From positions 1 through 15,163 of the forward strand of contig PMOF01000270.1 in the NCBI GenBank assembly GCA_003162495.1: a DNA stretch of 15,163 bases. Reading direction: 5' to 3'. The position numbers were made by a program, and so were the translations under genes. Of this stretch, positions 1 to 7,030 are shown piece by piece. The notes under the pieces were generated by a model. That model made no database searches. It worked only from the letters and a program-made list of their open reading frames with translations, and was not told the DNA's origin. Source of the stretch: Acidobacteriaceae bacterium. Lineage in GTDB: Bacteria > Acidobacteriota > Terriglobia > Terriglobales > Acidobacteriaceae. The first letter of the stretch is position 1. The number at the start of each line of letters is the position of its first letter.

Positions 1-1713
1 TCCATTCCCCTTCACGGGCAAATAGAGAACGGAAGGATGCGCAGCCGAATGCAGTACCTGCTGCGTAGAACGCCCCCAGTTCTCGTGGTCAGCATCCTGG
101 GGCCGAACGCTCGTGGAAGGATTGCGGTCATAGAGCGGGAACGCCGAGCTCGCAATCTCCAGGCGCAGCCGTTCGCCCGCGGCCAGTACAAGCGATGTCG
201 GCTCCAGCGTAAATTCCCACAATTGAACCTCGCCTGCCGCAAAGCCTGCATCGCGAAACAACCACGTGCTTCGCGCGATTCCAATCGAAAGAAACTCCGC
301 ACGGCCACTCAGTGTCACGCGCACAATCTTGGCAGTAAAGTCCGCATGCGCCGCCGATGTTGCCGCGTAAAGCACAATGCGCGGCTGACCGAATATCTCC
401 ATCTTACGCAGCGCTGGTGCAGACGTATAAACCAGCAGGTTGTTGCCCATCTCAAGCGCGGCCTGATCGAACGGCCCGCTCATCGCCTGCGGACCGCCAG
501 GCGCCGGCACCGGAACCTCCGGGTCATATACAAAAACGTCGCGCGGCTCATCGCCATCGGGCGCATTCCTCGTCAGGACGCCGTCGCCCTTGCGAGAATT
601 GGCGTTGCCCTCGCTGTGCAAATAGAGCGCATACGCGGCCTCGGCCGGCCACTCTTCTGCCTCGCACCACTCATTGGCGCCGAGCGCGAAATGCTGAACG
701 CGCGGCTCACTCCCAAAGTCCCGTGAATCCTTGAGCCAATGGTTAAACCATCGCAGCAGAACTTGATCCGTGTTGAGGTTAGCGCCTTCGCCGAGGTTCG
801 CATCGCCCACACGATCTCCCCATGGAATATGGGCCCATGGCCCTGCGATCAAATACTGATGCTGGCGCGCAAACTCGCTGCCCGCACGATTGCGCAGCGC
901 CAGGTAACCGGCGATCGAGCCTTCCAGGTAAGTGTCAAACCATCCCGCGATGTGCAGAGCGGGTACTTCGATTCGTTCCACACGCGCGCTGATATCCAAC
1001 CCGCTCCAATATGCACCCGCCTCGCGATGCGCAAACCAGTCGCGCACATAGCTGGGCAGCGCATCATCCGCGATTGCCGGATGCTCTCCATACGGAACAT
1101 GCATGGCCTGTGCGCGAATGTTGGCCCACGCCGCCTCCAGCCTGGCGCTTGCCTCGCGCAGTCCCAGCCGCCGCGCATCCTCGCGCAGCATCTGCACGCC
1201 CCATCCAAGACTGGAACTCAGCCGCAGCGCTCCCTGATGGTAGAACCAGCCGTGATAGAGATCGGCAGCGGTCATGTGCGGTGCAATGCACTGCAATCCT
1301 TCGGGTTGCTCGGCGGCCGCAAGCAGTTGCGTTGCCCCTTGGTAAGAGAATCCATACATGCCGATGCGCCCATTGGACGCCGGATGCTTGCGCAACCACG
1401 CAATCGTTTCTGCGCCATCCCGGCCCTCATGCCGAAAAGGATAGAAAGCACCCTCCGAATCGCCCCGCCCGCGCACATCCTGGATCGCAACGTGATATCC
1501 GTGGCGCGCAAACCATACCGGATGCGCATATACCACCGTAGAAGCAATATCTCGCCCATAGGGCTGCCGCATCAGCAGAGTAGGCCATGGTCCCTCGCCA
1601 TCGGGGAAATAATGATCCGACACCAGCGTGGTTCCATCCGCGAGTCGGCACCTGACCCCGCGCTCCAGGCGAACCCCGTTCCCGCAATCGACCAAGGGCG
1701 CATTCGCGGCCAT
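1..1713 (-). CDS. CocE/NonD-family alpha/beta serine hydrolase, 3' end cut by window edge
   Basis: Reading the minus strand from the ATG at 1713 gives 571 codons with no stop, running off the left edge. The family is usually about 550-600 residues, so only a few C-terminal residues are probably missing. The N-terminal half is an alpha/beta hydrolase: a RQPYGR segment near residue 49, QDVRGRGDSEG near 78-88, and the nucleophile elbow GFSYQG with Ser123. Asp260 (in GWFD) and His295 (in GPWAH) complete a triad spaced as in cocaine esterase CocE. The C-terminal part (about 430-571) matches the jelly-roll domain of X-Pro dipeptidyl-peptidase-like hydrolases. Family members cleave esters, amides or acylated beta-lactam-like substrates; the substrate here is unknown. 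No signal peptide is evident, so it is probably cytoplasmic. The start lies 2 nt after the creatininase stop with a GGAG 7 nt upstream, so it is the last visible gene of the leftward operon. The family call is firm, the function is not. Confidence 0.9.
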   Translation of the reverse strand, partial: MAANAPLVDCGNGVRLERGVRCRLADGTTLVSDHYFPDGEGPWPTLLMRQPYGRDIASTVVYAHPVWFARHGYHVAIQDVRGRGDSEGAFYPFRHEGRDGAETIAWLRKHPASNGRIGMYGFSYQGATQLLAAAEQPEGLQCIAPHMTAADLYHGWFYHQGALRLSSSLGWGVQMLREDARRLGLREASARLEAAWANIRAQAMHVPYGEHPAIADDALPSYVRDWFAHREAGAYWSGLDISARVERIEVPALHIAGWFDTYLEGSIAGYLALRNRAGSEFARQHQYLIAGPWAHIPWGDRVGDANLGEGANLNTDQVLLRWFNHWLKDSRDFGSEPRVQHFALGANEWCEAEEWPAEAAYALYLHSEGNANSRKGDGVLTRNAPDGDEPRDVFVYDPEVPVPAPGGPQAMSGPFDQAALEMGNNLLVYTSAPALRKMEIFGQPRIVLYAATSAAHADFTAKIVRVTLSGRAEFLSIGIARSTWLFRDAGFAAGEVQLWEFTLEPTSLVLAAGERLRLEIASSAFPLYDRNPSTSVRPQDADHENWGRSTQQVLHSAAHPSVLYLPVKGNG

Positions 1714-1715
1714 CG

Positions 1716-2510
1716 TCAAGCTCCATGCCTCGGCTCAAAGTGATACATTGCCACAAGAATCTCTGCGATGCGGACAGCCGCCTCATTCGACCATCGCTCG
1801 CCGTTCTCCGCGGTGGCAGCCGTCGGATCGCCCATCACTCCGCTGGGCGCGATATCCTTGGTCAGCCACGCAAAGTTCGCAGCAGAGCCCTCTGGCTTCA
1901 GCAACTCCGGCCGATCTACGCGCGCAATGTAATTCGTTGTGTACTCCTCCGGATGCACCAGCGCGGGCGCGCCATGCAGCAGATACGCAGTCTCGATTTC
2001 GCCGGCATGGAAACCGTACGTGCGCTCCTGCTCGCTCACGCCTTCAAACGCCGCTCCCGCTGATCCGAATAAACTGAAAGTCCGCAGGCCAAACTCCGCG
2101 CGCAGATCCCGCGCCAGCACGTCCACCAGCGACGTATTCCCGCCATGCGTGTTGTAGAGAACAACCTTCTTGAACCCGCTAGCCGCAATGCTCGCGCCCA
2201 GATCGCGCACCACCGCAAGAAACGTCTGCGCGCTCACTGAAAGCGTTCCCGGAAAACCCGCATGCTCATTGCTCTTTCCATAGCAAACCGGCGGCAGAGC
2301 ATAGATGGGCAACTCGCCCGGAATTTGTTCGAGCGCTTTGCCCAGCAGCAGATTATTGATCAGCGTGTCCGTCGCCAGCGGTAAATGATGCCCATGCTGT
2401 TCGATTGCCGCGGTGGGCAGCACCAGCAACGTAGCAGCGCGCGGCAACGCGTCCACCTGCTTCCACGTCAGATAAGCAAAATTGCGCGCATCGGGAATCC
2501 ACGTTTTCAT
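1716..2510 (-). CDS. Creatininase-family metal-dependent amidohydrolase
   Basis: This 264-residue protein has the usual length of the creatininase family (creatinine amidohydrolase, the mycofactocin peptidase MftE, FAPy formamide hydrolase ArfB). Metal-ligand positions are visible: Glu37 and His39 in IEQHGHH, Asp48 in LATD, His122 in NTHGGN, and a later HAGEIET segment (168-174) offering Glu171. True creatininase has a Glu two residues after the NTH-region His; here the motif is HGG, as in non-creatininase members, so creatinine itself is not an assured substrate. The expected reaction is hydrolysis of a cyclic or formyl amide with two divalent metal ions, in the cytoplasm. The ATG overlaps the upstream oxidoreductase stop as ATGA, which implies translational coupling, and the CocE-like gene follows after 2 nt. 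Family confident, substrate unknown. Confidence 0.88.
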   Translation of the reverse strand: MKTWIPDARNFAYLTWKQVDALPRAATLLVLPTAAIEQHGHHLPLATDTLINNLLLGKALEQIPGELPIYALPPVCYGKSNEHAGFPGTLSVSAQTFLAVVRDLGASIAASGFKKVVLYNTHGGNTSLVDVLARDLRAEFGLRTFSLFGSAGAAFEGVSEQERTYGFHAGEIETAYLLHGAPALVHPEEYTTNYIARVDRPELLKPEGSAANFAWLTKDIAPSGVMGDPTAATAENGERWSNEAAVRIAEILVAMYHFEPRHGA

Positions 2511-3868
2511 CGGCTCACCGCCTCTTTGCGAAAGCTGATCATCTTACCCGGATTCAGCAATCCGCGCGGATCGTATTTCTGTTTCGCCCGCAACTGAATA
2601 TTGTCAGCGCGGAAGCGGCCGCCATCTTCCAGATAATTCACATGCGGATTGGCGACAAACACGCCGATCTCGCGGCAATAGTCGATCAGCTCGTTCAACC
2701 GCTTCTCCGTCGTAAAGCGCACCACGGGAATTGCGCCGGGAAACACAACGCCATCGCCGCTTTTCATGAACTCAATATGAAATAGAATCTCGTTGCCAAA
2801 TCGTTCGCGCAACAGGCGAAACTGCTCTCCGCATTCCGTTGCCGAAAACCCGCATTGCAGATAGGTATACGCAGCATCGGCCTTCATCGCCCACAGCGTG
2901 GTGTGGTTCCACGTATAGTCGCTCAACAGCGGCTGCGTGCGCGGCCCCTGGTATGCTCCGCTAAAAGTAACCTCGGCGCCGGCCAGAGCTGCCGCCGCGC
3001 TCAAACCCCCAGCCTGCTCGGTCGCAATCATAATCAGCGCCAGCGCCTTGCCCTCGCGCACTACCTGTTTCACTGGCGTAAAAAAAGACGGGATGGGCCA
3101 CTCGAAAACTGTGGCCAGCCTCTTGGTCCATGCCCCATCTACGGCGATCGATTCCGTAAAGTGAAACGCCTGCTCATACGTATCGAAGGCCGCTGACCAC
3201 TGCGTCCATTCCACGGCCTGCGTGAGCGCAAACCAGATCCGCGTAATCACTCCGTTGGTGCCCCATGCATGCAAAATCTCGTGCACTGCCGCGCCCTCGT
3301 GCAGCACCACCCGCGGCTTGTCCTCCATGGTTACAACCTCAAATGCTCGCACTGTATCGAAGTCGCGCAGACCGCCGTGCGCCACCGACCCGATGCCCCC
3401 CGAACCTCCCGCAAGAAATCCGCCTATTGAAGCTTTCACCAGCGTGGAGGGATACATGCGCAGCTCCCATCCTTGCTTGCGCGCCTGCGTCTCAAGAGCG
3501 CCCAGGCGCAGGCCCGGCTCGCAAATCGCCACACCGTCAGCAGTAATTTCTTCGAGCTTGTCCATCAACGAAAGATCGAGCACAATGCCGCCTTCCAGCG
3601 GAACGCATTGCCCGTAGTTGCCCGTTCCCGCACCGCGCACCGTCACCGGAATGCTGCGTTGGCCCGCGAAACGCATCACCCCCAGCACTTCCTCCACGCT
3701 CACGGGCTGCACAGCCACATCGCCTGTTTTGTTCACCAGTTGAGGCCGCAGCACCGGCGAATACCAATAGAAGTCGTGCGACAGTCGATCGAGCACCGCC
3801 GTCGCGGTCAATACCCGCGCGGGTTCAGCGATGACTTCAGACAGCTCTGCTGCTAGGCCTTCATGCAC
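2507..3868 (-). CDS. FAD-binding oxidoreductase, PCMH/VAO type with GlcD-like C-terminus
   Basis: A 453-residue flavoprotein. The N-terminal FAD-binding PCMH domain spans about residues 45-215, with the pyrophosphate loop RGAGTGNYGQ (78-87), a second glycine-rich stretch GGSGGIGSVAHGG (154-166) and the RAFEVVT strand near 174-180. A cap domain follows, and the end YDPRGLLNPGKM (432-443) is the usual closure of the glycolate oxidase/D-lactate dehydrogenase C-terminal domain. No signal peptide is seen. The family oxidises alcohols, 2-hydroxy acids or amines with FAD; the substrate cannot be read from sequence. The ATG lies 18 nt after the deaminase stop, with GGGAGG 13 nt upstream of it, a rather long spacing, but no closer in-frame start exists. 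Its stop overlaps the next ATG. Sitting between a deaminase and a creatininase homologue, it may oxidise an intermediate of a heterocycle or amide pathway (inference). Confidence 0.88.
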   Translation of the reverse strand: MHEGLAAELSEVIAEPARVLTATAVLDRLSHDFYWYSPVLRPQLVNKTGDVAVQPVSVEEVLGVMRFAGQRSIPVTVRGAGTGNYGQCVPLEGGIVLDLSLMDKLEEITADGVAICEPGLRLGALETQARKQGWELRMYPSTLVKASIGGFLAGGSGGIGSVAHGGLRDFDTVRAFEVVTMEDKPRVVLHEGAAVHEILHAWGTNGVITRIWFALTQAVEWTQWSAAFDTYEQAFHFTESIAVDGAWTKRLATVFEWPIPSFFTPVKQVVREGKALALIMIATEQAGGLSAAAALAGAEVTFSGAYQGPRTQPLLSDYTWNHTTLWAMKADAAYTYLQCGFSATECGEQFRLLRERFGNEILFHIEFMKSGDGVVFPGAIPVVRFTTEKRLNELIDYCREIGVFVANPHVNYLEDGGRFRADNIQLRAKQKYDPRGLLNPGKMISFRKEAVSR

Positions 3869-3886
3869 CGGAAGAAACCTCCCAAA

Positions 3887-4444
3887 TCAACTTCGCTTGC
3901 GGGTCTGCCACTGGCGAAAGGCCCGCAACATCTGGGGATGAGTAAACAGAGCATAGCATTCGTCGCGCAAAATCGGGCCATCCACCACGCACGTCATATC
4001 GCTGCGCGCCGCGACTTCTCTCGCAGGAATCCGGATCTGATTGCAGTGCCGGTTTGCATCTTCAATCGTCGCCCCGTAGACCACGCGATCCAGCCCCGCC
4101 CACAACGCCGCACTCATGCACATCGGGCACGGTTCGCAGGTCGAATAAAGCGTGTAGCCAGCCAGCGAAAGTTGTTTCAATCGCTTGGTGGCCTTGCGAA
4201 TTGCGCGTACCTCGGCGTGCGCGCTCGGGTCGAACTCCTGCTTCACCGCATTCAACGCGCGCAGCAACAAGTCTCCGGATTTCGAATCGATGATCGCCGC
4301 CCCGAACGGCCGCGGATGCTCAGTGCGCAGCGATCGCGACGTGAAGGCCGCAAGCGCAGCCATCCGCGCAACATCGAGCGCAGGGTCAGGAACGATGGCC
4401 CGTTTCCCCTTTGCATTGCGCACAGCGGCGGAATGAACTCCCAT
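3887..4444 (-). CDS. CDA-fold zinc nucleobase/nucleoside deaminase, guanine deaminase-like
   Basis: Taken from the ATG at 4444, the product has 185 residues. The zinc and catalytic motifs of the cytidine/deoxycytidylate deaminase fold are complete: His76-Ala-Glu78 (HAEVRAI) and Cys106-x2-Cys109 (EPCPMCMSA). The context TLYSTCEPCPMC and the C-terminal FRQWQTRKRS resemble guanine deaminase GuaD more than tRNA adenosine deaminase TadA or nucleoside cytidine deaminase. Likely reactions are guanine to xanthine or another amino-heterocycle to its oxo form; cytosine to uracil would feed the neighbouring pathway but is not supported by a specific residue. The frame stays open to a GTG at 4525 and has an ATG at 4459. 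Neither has a clear Shine-Dalgarno, and the GTG would run through the divergent promoter region, so I chose 4444. It is the first gene of the leftward operon. Confidence 0.82.
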   Translation of the reverse strand: MGVHSAAVRNAKGKRAIVPDPALDVARMAALAAFTSRSLRTEHPRPFGAAIIDSKSGDLLLRALNAVKQEFDPSAHAEVRAIRKATKRLKQLSLAGYTLYSTCEPCPMCMSAALWAGLDRVVYGATIEDANRHCNQIRIPAREVAARSDMTCVVDGPILRDECYALFTHPQMLRAFRQWQTRKRS

Positions 4445-4475
4445 ACTCGAACTTAGCATGAGGCGCGGTTCGCGT

Positions 4476-4494
4476 GCGGCACAAAATTTGCCGC
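4476..4494. promoter_or_regulatory. Candidate operator: perfect inverted repeat in the divergent intergenic region
   Basis: The sequence GCGGCA, seven bases (caaaatt), then TGCCGC forms a perfect 6-bp inverted repeat of 19 bp with an AT-rich centre. It lies between the divergent deaminase and amidase genes, 34 nt before the amidase ATG and about 30 nt before the deaminase ATG. Position and dyad symmetry suit the site of a dimeric repressor or activator controlling both directions. No regulator gene is in the window, so the binding protein is unknown. Confidence 0.45.
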
Positions 4495-4516
4495 CGTCTG
4501 CGCCCACTCCACGCCC

Positions 4517-4522
4517 TACAAT
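4517..4522 (+). promoter_or_regulatory. Possible -10 element (TACAAT) for the rightward operon
   Basis: TACAAT matches the sigma-70 -10 consensus at five of six positions. It ends 6 nt before the amidase ATG, so transcription would start at or very near the A of the start codon and give a leaderless or nearly leaderless message. That fits the lack of any Shine-Dalgarno upstream of 4529. No good -35 hexamer is found 16-18 nt upstream; that position abuts the inverted repeat at 4476-4494. Confidence 0.27.
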
Positions 4523-4528
4523 CACACT

Positions 4529-5836
4529 ATGAGCGCCACTCCATGGACAGTTCGTGGCCTGCGCCGTGCGCTTGCCGCTGGTTCCATGCGCCCTTCAGCA
4601 CTTGCCGCGGAAGCCCTGGCCCGCGCCAATACGAATCCCGGCCACAACACTTACTTGTGGCAGGACCCAGAATGGACGCTCGCCGAAGCTGCGCGTGCAG
4701 AGGCCATGCCCCGTGCCTTCGGCGACGGCCGCGATGAGCTCTGGGGTCTCCCCATCTCCGTGAAAGATTGCTTCGACCTCGCCGGCGCGCCCACCAGTTG
4801 CGGCGTCCATTTCTATCGCGATTTGAACGGCGTCGCTGCGCGCGATTCCTGGCTCGTGGAGCGGCTCCGCGCCGCCGGGGCCGTTATCACTGGCAAGACC
4901 CACCTGCATCCACTGGCCTATGGCATCACCGGCGAGAATCCAGAATTTGGCGACTGTCTGCAGCCCGGCAACCCGACTGCGCTCACCGGCGGCTCATCCT
5001 CGGGCGCGGCCGCCAGCGTTCTGGAGGGCTCTGCCGCCGCCGCCATCGGTACTGATACCGGCGGTTCCATCCGCGCGCCTGCCGCGCTCTGTGGCCTGGC
5101 CGGTTATCGCGCCTCGCTCGGCCGTGGCAACTGGCGTGGCGCCGCGCACCTGGCCGAGTCCTTTGACACCATGGGCTTCATCTTCCGCGATCTCGAAGAC
5201 GCGCCCCACCTAGTGAGTGTCTTCGCGCCGGCTCTTGCGACAACAACTTCTCCCTTCACCCGCATCGCCGTTGTCCATTCCAGCTTTTTCCACGACTGCG
5301 AACCGACGATCGTTGCCGGCCTGCATGCCACGGTCTGCGAAATGGAGGCCCTCGGCCTGCGGGCCTCGATCGTCAACGTCGACTGGTGGGCGGACTCGTT
5401 CGAAATCCTCGCGCCCATTCAGGCATGGGAGGCCGCTCGCATCCACTCCGGCCACTTTGACCGCTTCGAGCCTTCCATCCGCGAACGCCTTGAATGGGGC
5501 GCGCGCATCACCTTCGATGAAATCGCCGCGTTGCGCCTGCGTCACGAAACCTTCCACGCGCGCATGGATGAGCTTCTCGCAACGCACGAATTGCTCCTGC
5601 TTCCTGCTGCTCCCGTTTCGCGCCTCGTCGCCCGAGCGGATCACAGCCTGACCCGTGGCCGCCTTCTCCGCTACACCACGCCCTTCAGCCTCGCCGGTGT
5701 ACCGGTGGTCACCATCCCCTGCGCCTCCGGCGGGATGCAACTGGCCGCGGCCCGCGGCAACGACGAGGCTCTCGTTCAGGTGGCAGCCCAACTCGGCGCG
5801 AATCGAAATGCGGCAACTCCGTTAACGCGCCCGTGA
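4529..5836 (+). CDS. Amidase-signature family hydrolase
   Basis: The 435-residue protein carries the full Ser-cisSer-Lys machinery of the amidase-signature family. Lys79 lies in GLPISVKD, the cis-Ser in TGGSSSG (Ser156) and the nucleophile Ser180 in DTGGSIRAP, 24 residues later as in fatty acid amide hydrolase and GatA. The LRAAGAVITGKTH block (113-125) is also typical. It hydrolyses a C-N amide bond; members include aryl/alkyl amidases, allophanate hydrolase and GatA. It is shorter than allophanate hydrolases with their extra C-terminal domain, and no gatB/gatC is nearby, so GatA is unlikely. No signal peptide is seen. The ATG at 4529 has no Shine-Dalgarno but a TACAAT just upstream, so the message may be leaderless. 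It heads the rightward block, 41 nt before the binding-protein gene. It may release ammonia from an amide made in either block (inference). Confidence 0.88.
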   Translation: MSATPWTVRGLRRALAAGSMRPSALAAEALARANTNPGHNTYLWQDPEWTLAEAARAEAMPRAFGDGRDELWGLPISVKDCFDLAGAPTSCGVHFYRDLNGVAARDSWLVERLRAAGAVITGKTHLHPLAYGITGENPEFGDCLQPGNPTALTGGSSSGAAASVLEGSAAAAIGTDTGGSIRAPAALCGLAGYRASLGRGNWRGAAHLAESFDTMGFIFRDLEDAPHLVSVFAPALATTTSPFTRIAVVHSSFFHDCEPTIVAGLHATVCEMEALGLRASIVNVDWWADSFEILAPIQAWEAARIHSGHFDRFEPSIRERLEWGARITFDEIAALRLRHETFHARMDELLATHELLLLPAAPVSRLVARADHSLTRGRLLRYTTPFSLAGVPVVTIPCASGGMQLAAARGNDEALVQVAAQLGANRNAATPLTRP

Positions 5837-5870
5837 TAGCTTTCATTGAAAGGATGTCCCTTTTTCACCC

Positions 5871-5877
5871 GAGGTGA
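5871..5877 (+). promoter_or_regulatory. Ribosome binding site GAGGTGA for the substrate-binding protein
   Basis: GAGGTGA pairs well with the 3' end of 16S rRNA. Two adjacent non-ATG starts follow, GTG at 5878 and TTG at 5881. From GAGG the spacing is 3 nt to the GTG and 6 nt to the TTG, so the TTG has the better spacing and the GTG the better codon. The choice alters the product by one residue. Confidence 0.5.
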
Positions 5878-6870
5878 GTGTTGAGATCAACCAAACTCAA
5901 ATCATTTGCCGTGCTCTCCATAGCACTTTCGTTCGCATCCACCTTCACCGGTTGTCGCAGCCGGCAACCCGCCACTGCTAGCGGCCTCACGCCCGTCCGC
6001 CTTCAGCTCGATTGGTATCCGCAGCCCGAGCAGGGCGGCTTTTTCGCCGCGCAACTTCTGGGTTACTACAAGGCCGAGGGTCTCGACGTCACGATCTTGC
6101 CGTTGCCCCAATACGGCAGCGTGGCCCAACTGGTGTCAACCGGCAAAGCCGACTTCGGCCTTGGCTCCAGCGATCAGATTCTTGAGTGGAGCGCGAACGG
6201 CCTTCCTCTTTTCGCCGTTTCCGCCACCATGCAGCACGACCCTCAAGCCATCATGGTCCACCAGGCTTCGTCTATCCACGACTTCAAGGATCTTGAAGGC
6301 CACACCATCGCCGCCCAAACCGGCGCCACCTGGCTCAAATACGTAGTTCACCGATATAACCTGCATCAAGTCCGCGAAATTCCCTCCACGCTCTCCATCG
6401 CAAATTTCCTCGCCGACCCCGGATACGTCCAGCAGGTATTTATCACCAGCGAACCGTTTTTCGCCAGGCAGGCCGGCGCCGAGGCGCGAACCTTGCTTAT
6501 CAGTTCCTCGGGCTACGATCCCTACCGCGTGCAGTTCACCACGCGCGACTTTGCCGCCCAACATCCTGACCTTGTAAGCAAATTTGTTCGCGCCAGTATT
6601 CGCGGCTGGCAGGCATATCTCAGCGATCCCGCGGCCACCAACGCGCTCCTCCTCAAGCTCAATCCAGCCCTGAACCCCGCGCAGGAGGCCTATACCGCCC
6701 AGGCCTTGCGAAACGGCGGATTCGTGACCGGCAGCGACCCCGCCGGCGCGCAAACCGGCCACATGACCGCAGCCCGCTGGCAGAACGATTACGACCAGCT
6801 CAAATCTCTAGGCATCCTGCACAGTTCATTGGATCCGACAACCGCCTACTCGTTGAAGTTCACACCATAG
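5878..6870 (+). CDS. NMT1/THI5-like ABC transporter substrate-binding lipoprotein
   Basis: A 330-residue periplasmic-type binding protein. The N-terminus has basic residues (MLRSTKLK), a hydrophobic stretch (10-23) and a lipobox-like FTGC with Cys26, so it is probably a membrane-anchored lipoprotein. The mature part opens with the NMT1/THI5 pattern QLDWYPQPEQGGFFAA (about 43-58), then GYYKAEGLDV and a GKADFGLGSSDQI block (about 95-107). Relatives bind thiamine pyrimidine precursors, formylaminopyrimidine (ThiY), riboflavin precursors, nitrate/sulfonates or other small ligands, and hand them to an ABC permease and ATPase. Neither partner is in this window, so it is an orphan here. The start is GTG 5878 or TTG 5881. 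Position between the amidase and preT suggests capture of a pyrimidine-like or amide substrate for this cluster (inference). The ligand is unknown. Confidence 0.87.
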   Translation: MLRSTKLKSFAVLSIALSFASTFTGCRSRQPATASGLTPVRLQLDWYPQPEQGGFFAAQLLGYYKAEGLDVTILPLPQYGSVAQLVSTGKADFGLGSSDQILEWSANGLPLFAVSATMQHDPQAIMVHQASSIHDFKDLEGHTIAAQTGATWLKYVVHRYNLHQVREIPSTLSIANFLADPGYVQQVFITSEPFFARQAGAEARTLLISSSGYDPYRVQFTTRDFAAQHPDLVSKFVRASIRGWQAYLSDPAATNALLLKLNPALNPAQEAYTAQALRNGGFVTGSDPAGAQTGHMTAARWQNDYDQLKSLGILHSSLDPTTAYSLKFTP

Positions 6871-6917
6871 GAACCAACTCCAAAAAGGCCCCGCTCTTAC
6901 TGAAAATGCAATAGAAT

Positions 6918-6942
6918 ATGAACTCTGACGCGCGCCGTTCAT
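6918..6942. promoter_or_regulatory. Inverted repeat ATGAAC-N13-GTTCAT upstream of preT
   Basis: A perfect 6-bp inverted repeat with a 13-nt spacer lies in the 160-nt gap between the binding-protein stop and the preT start. A T-rich stretch (attcttttct) follows the right arm. It could be an operator or a weak hairpin attenuating read-through; the stem is too short and AT-rich for a confident intrinsic terminator. No convincing -35/-10 pair was found in the rest of the gap. Confidence 0.25.
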
Positions 6943-7017
6943 TCTTTTCTCGTTTTCTCAAAGATTTCACGTGCATCCGCGAACAGCCCTGCTGCGGATA
7001 ACACTAAGTGCCTTCAT

Positions 7018-7023
7018 AAGGAG
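7018..7023 (+). promoter_or_regulatory. Ribosome binding site AAGGAG fixing the preT start
   Basis: AAGGAG lies 7 nt before the ATG at 7031, an ideal arrangement. It favours that ATG over the in-frame GTG at 6971, which has no such site and would add a 20-residue leader not expected in PreT. Confidence 0.75.
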
Positions 7024-7030
7024 TCGATGG

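Noticed and set aside
739..1743. 334-codon open frame on the plus strand (also 37-726)
   Set aside because: Both lie antisense to the CocE/NonD hydrolase frame, which has a complete catalytic triad and no stop from 1713 to 1. The plus-strand products are rich in Arg/Pro/Ala with no recognisable domain.
12..1786. Several shorter minus-strand open frames with ATG starts
   Set aside because: They are in other frames than the hydrolase and overlap one another; none shows a domain. They appear because the true gene runs off the left edge without a stop.
3863..4456. 197-codon plus-strand open frame opposite the deaminase
   Set aside because: The minus strand encodes intact HAE and PCxxC zinc motifs; the plus-strand product has no recognisable features.
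4445..4525. N-terminal extension of the deaminase to a GTG at 4525 or an ATG at 4459
   Set aside because: There is no Shine-Dalgarno at either, the GTG leaves only 3 nt to the divergent amidase start, and the extension covers the probable operator and promoter.
5840..5865. CTTTC-att-GAAAG stem followed by a T run after the amidase, as an intrinsic terminator
   Set aside because: The stem is 5 bp, AT-rich with a 3-nt loop, and the T run begins 8 nt after it. The next gene follows at once on the same strand.
6971..7030. GTG start for PreT at 6971
   Set aside because: The ATG at 7031 has AAGGAG at 7 nt, and the extra 20 residues are not expected in PreT.
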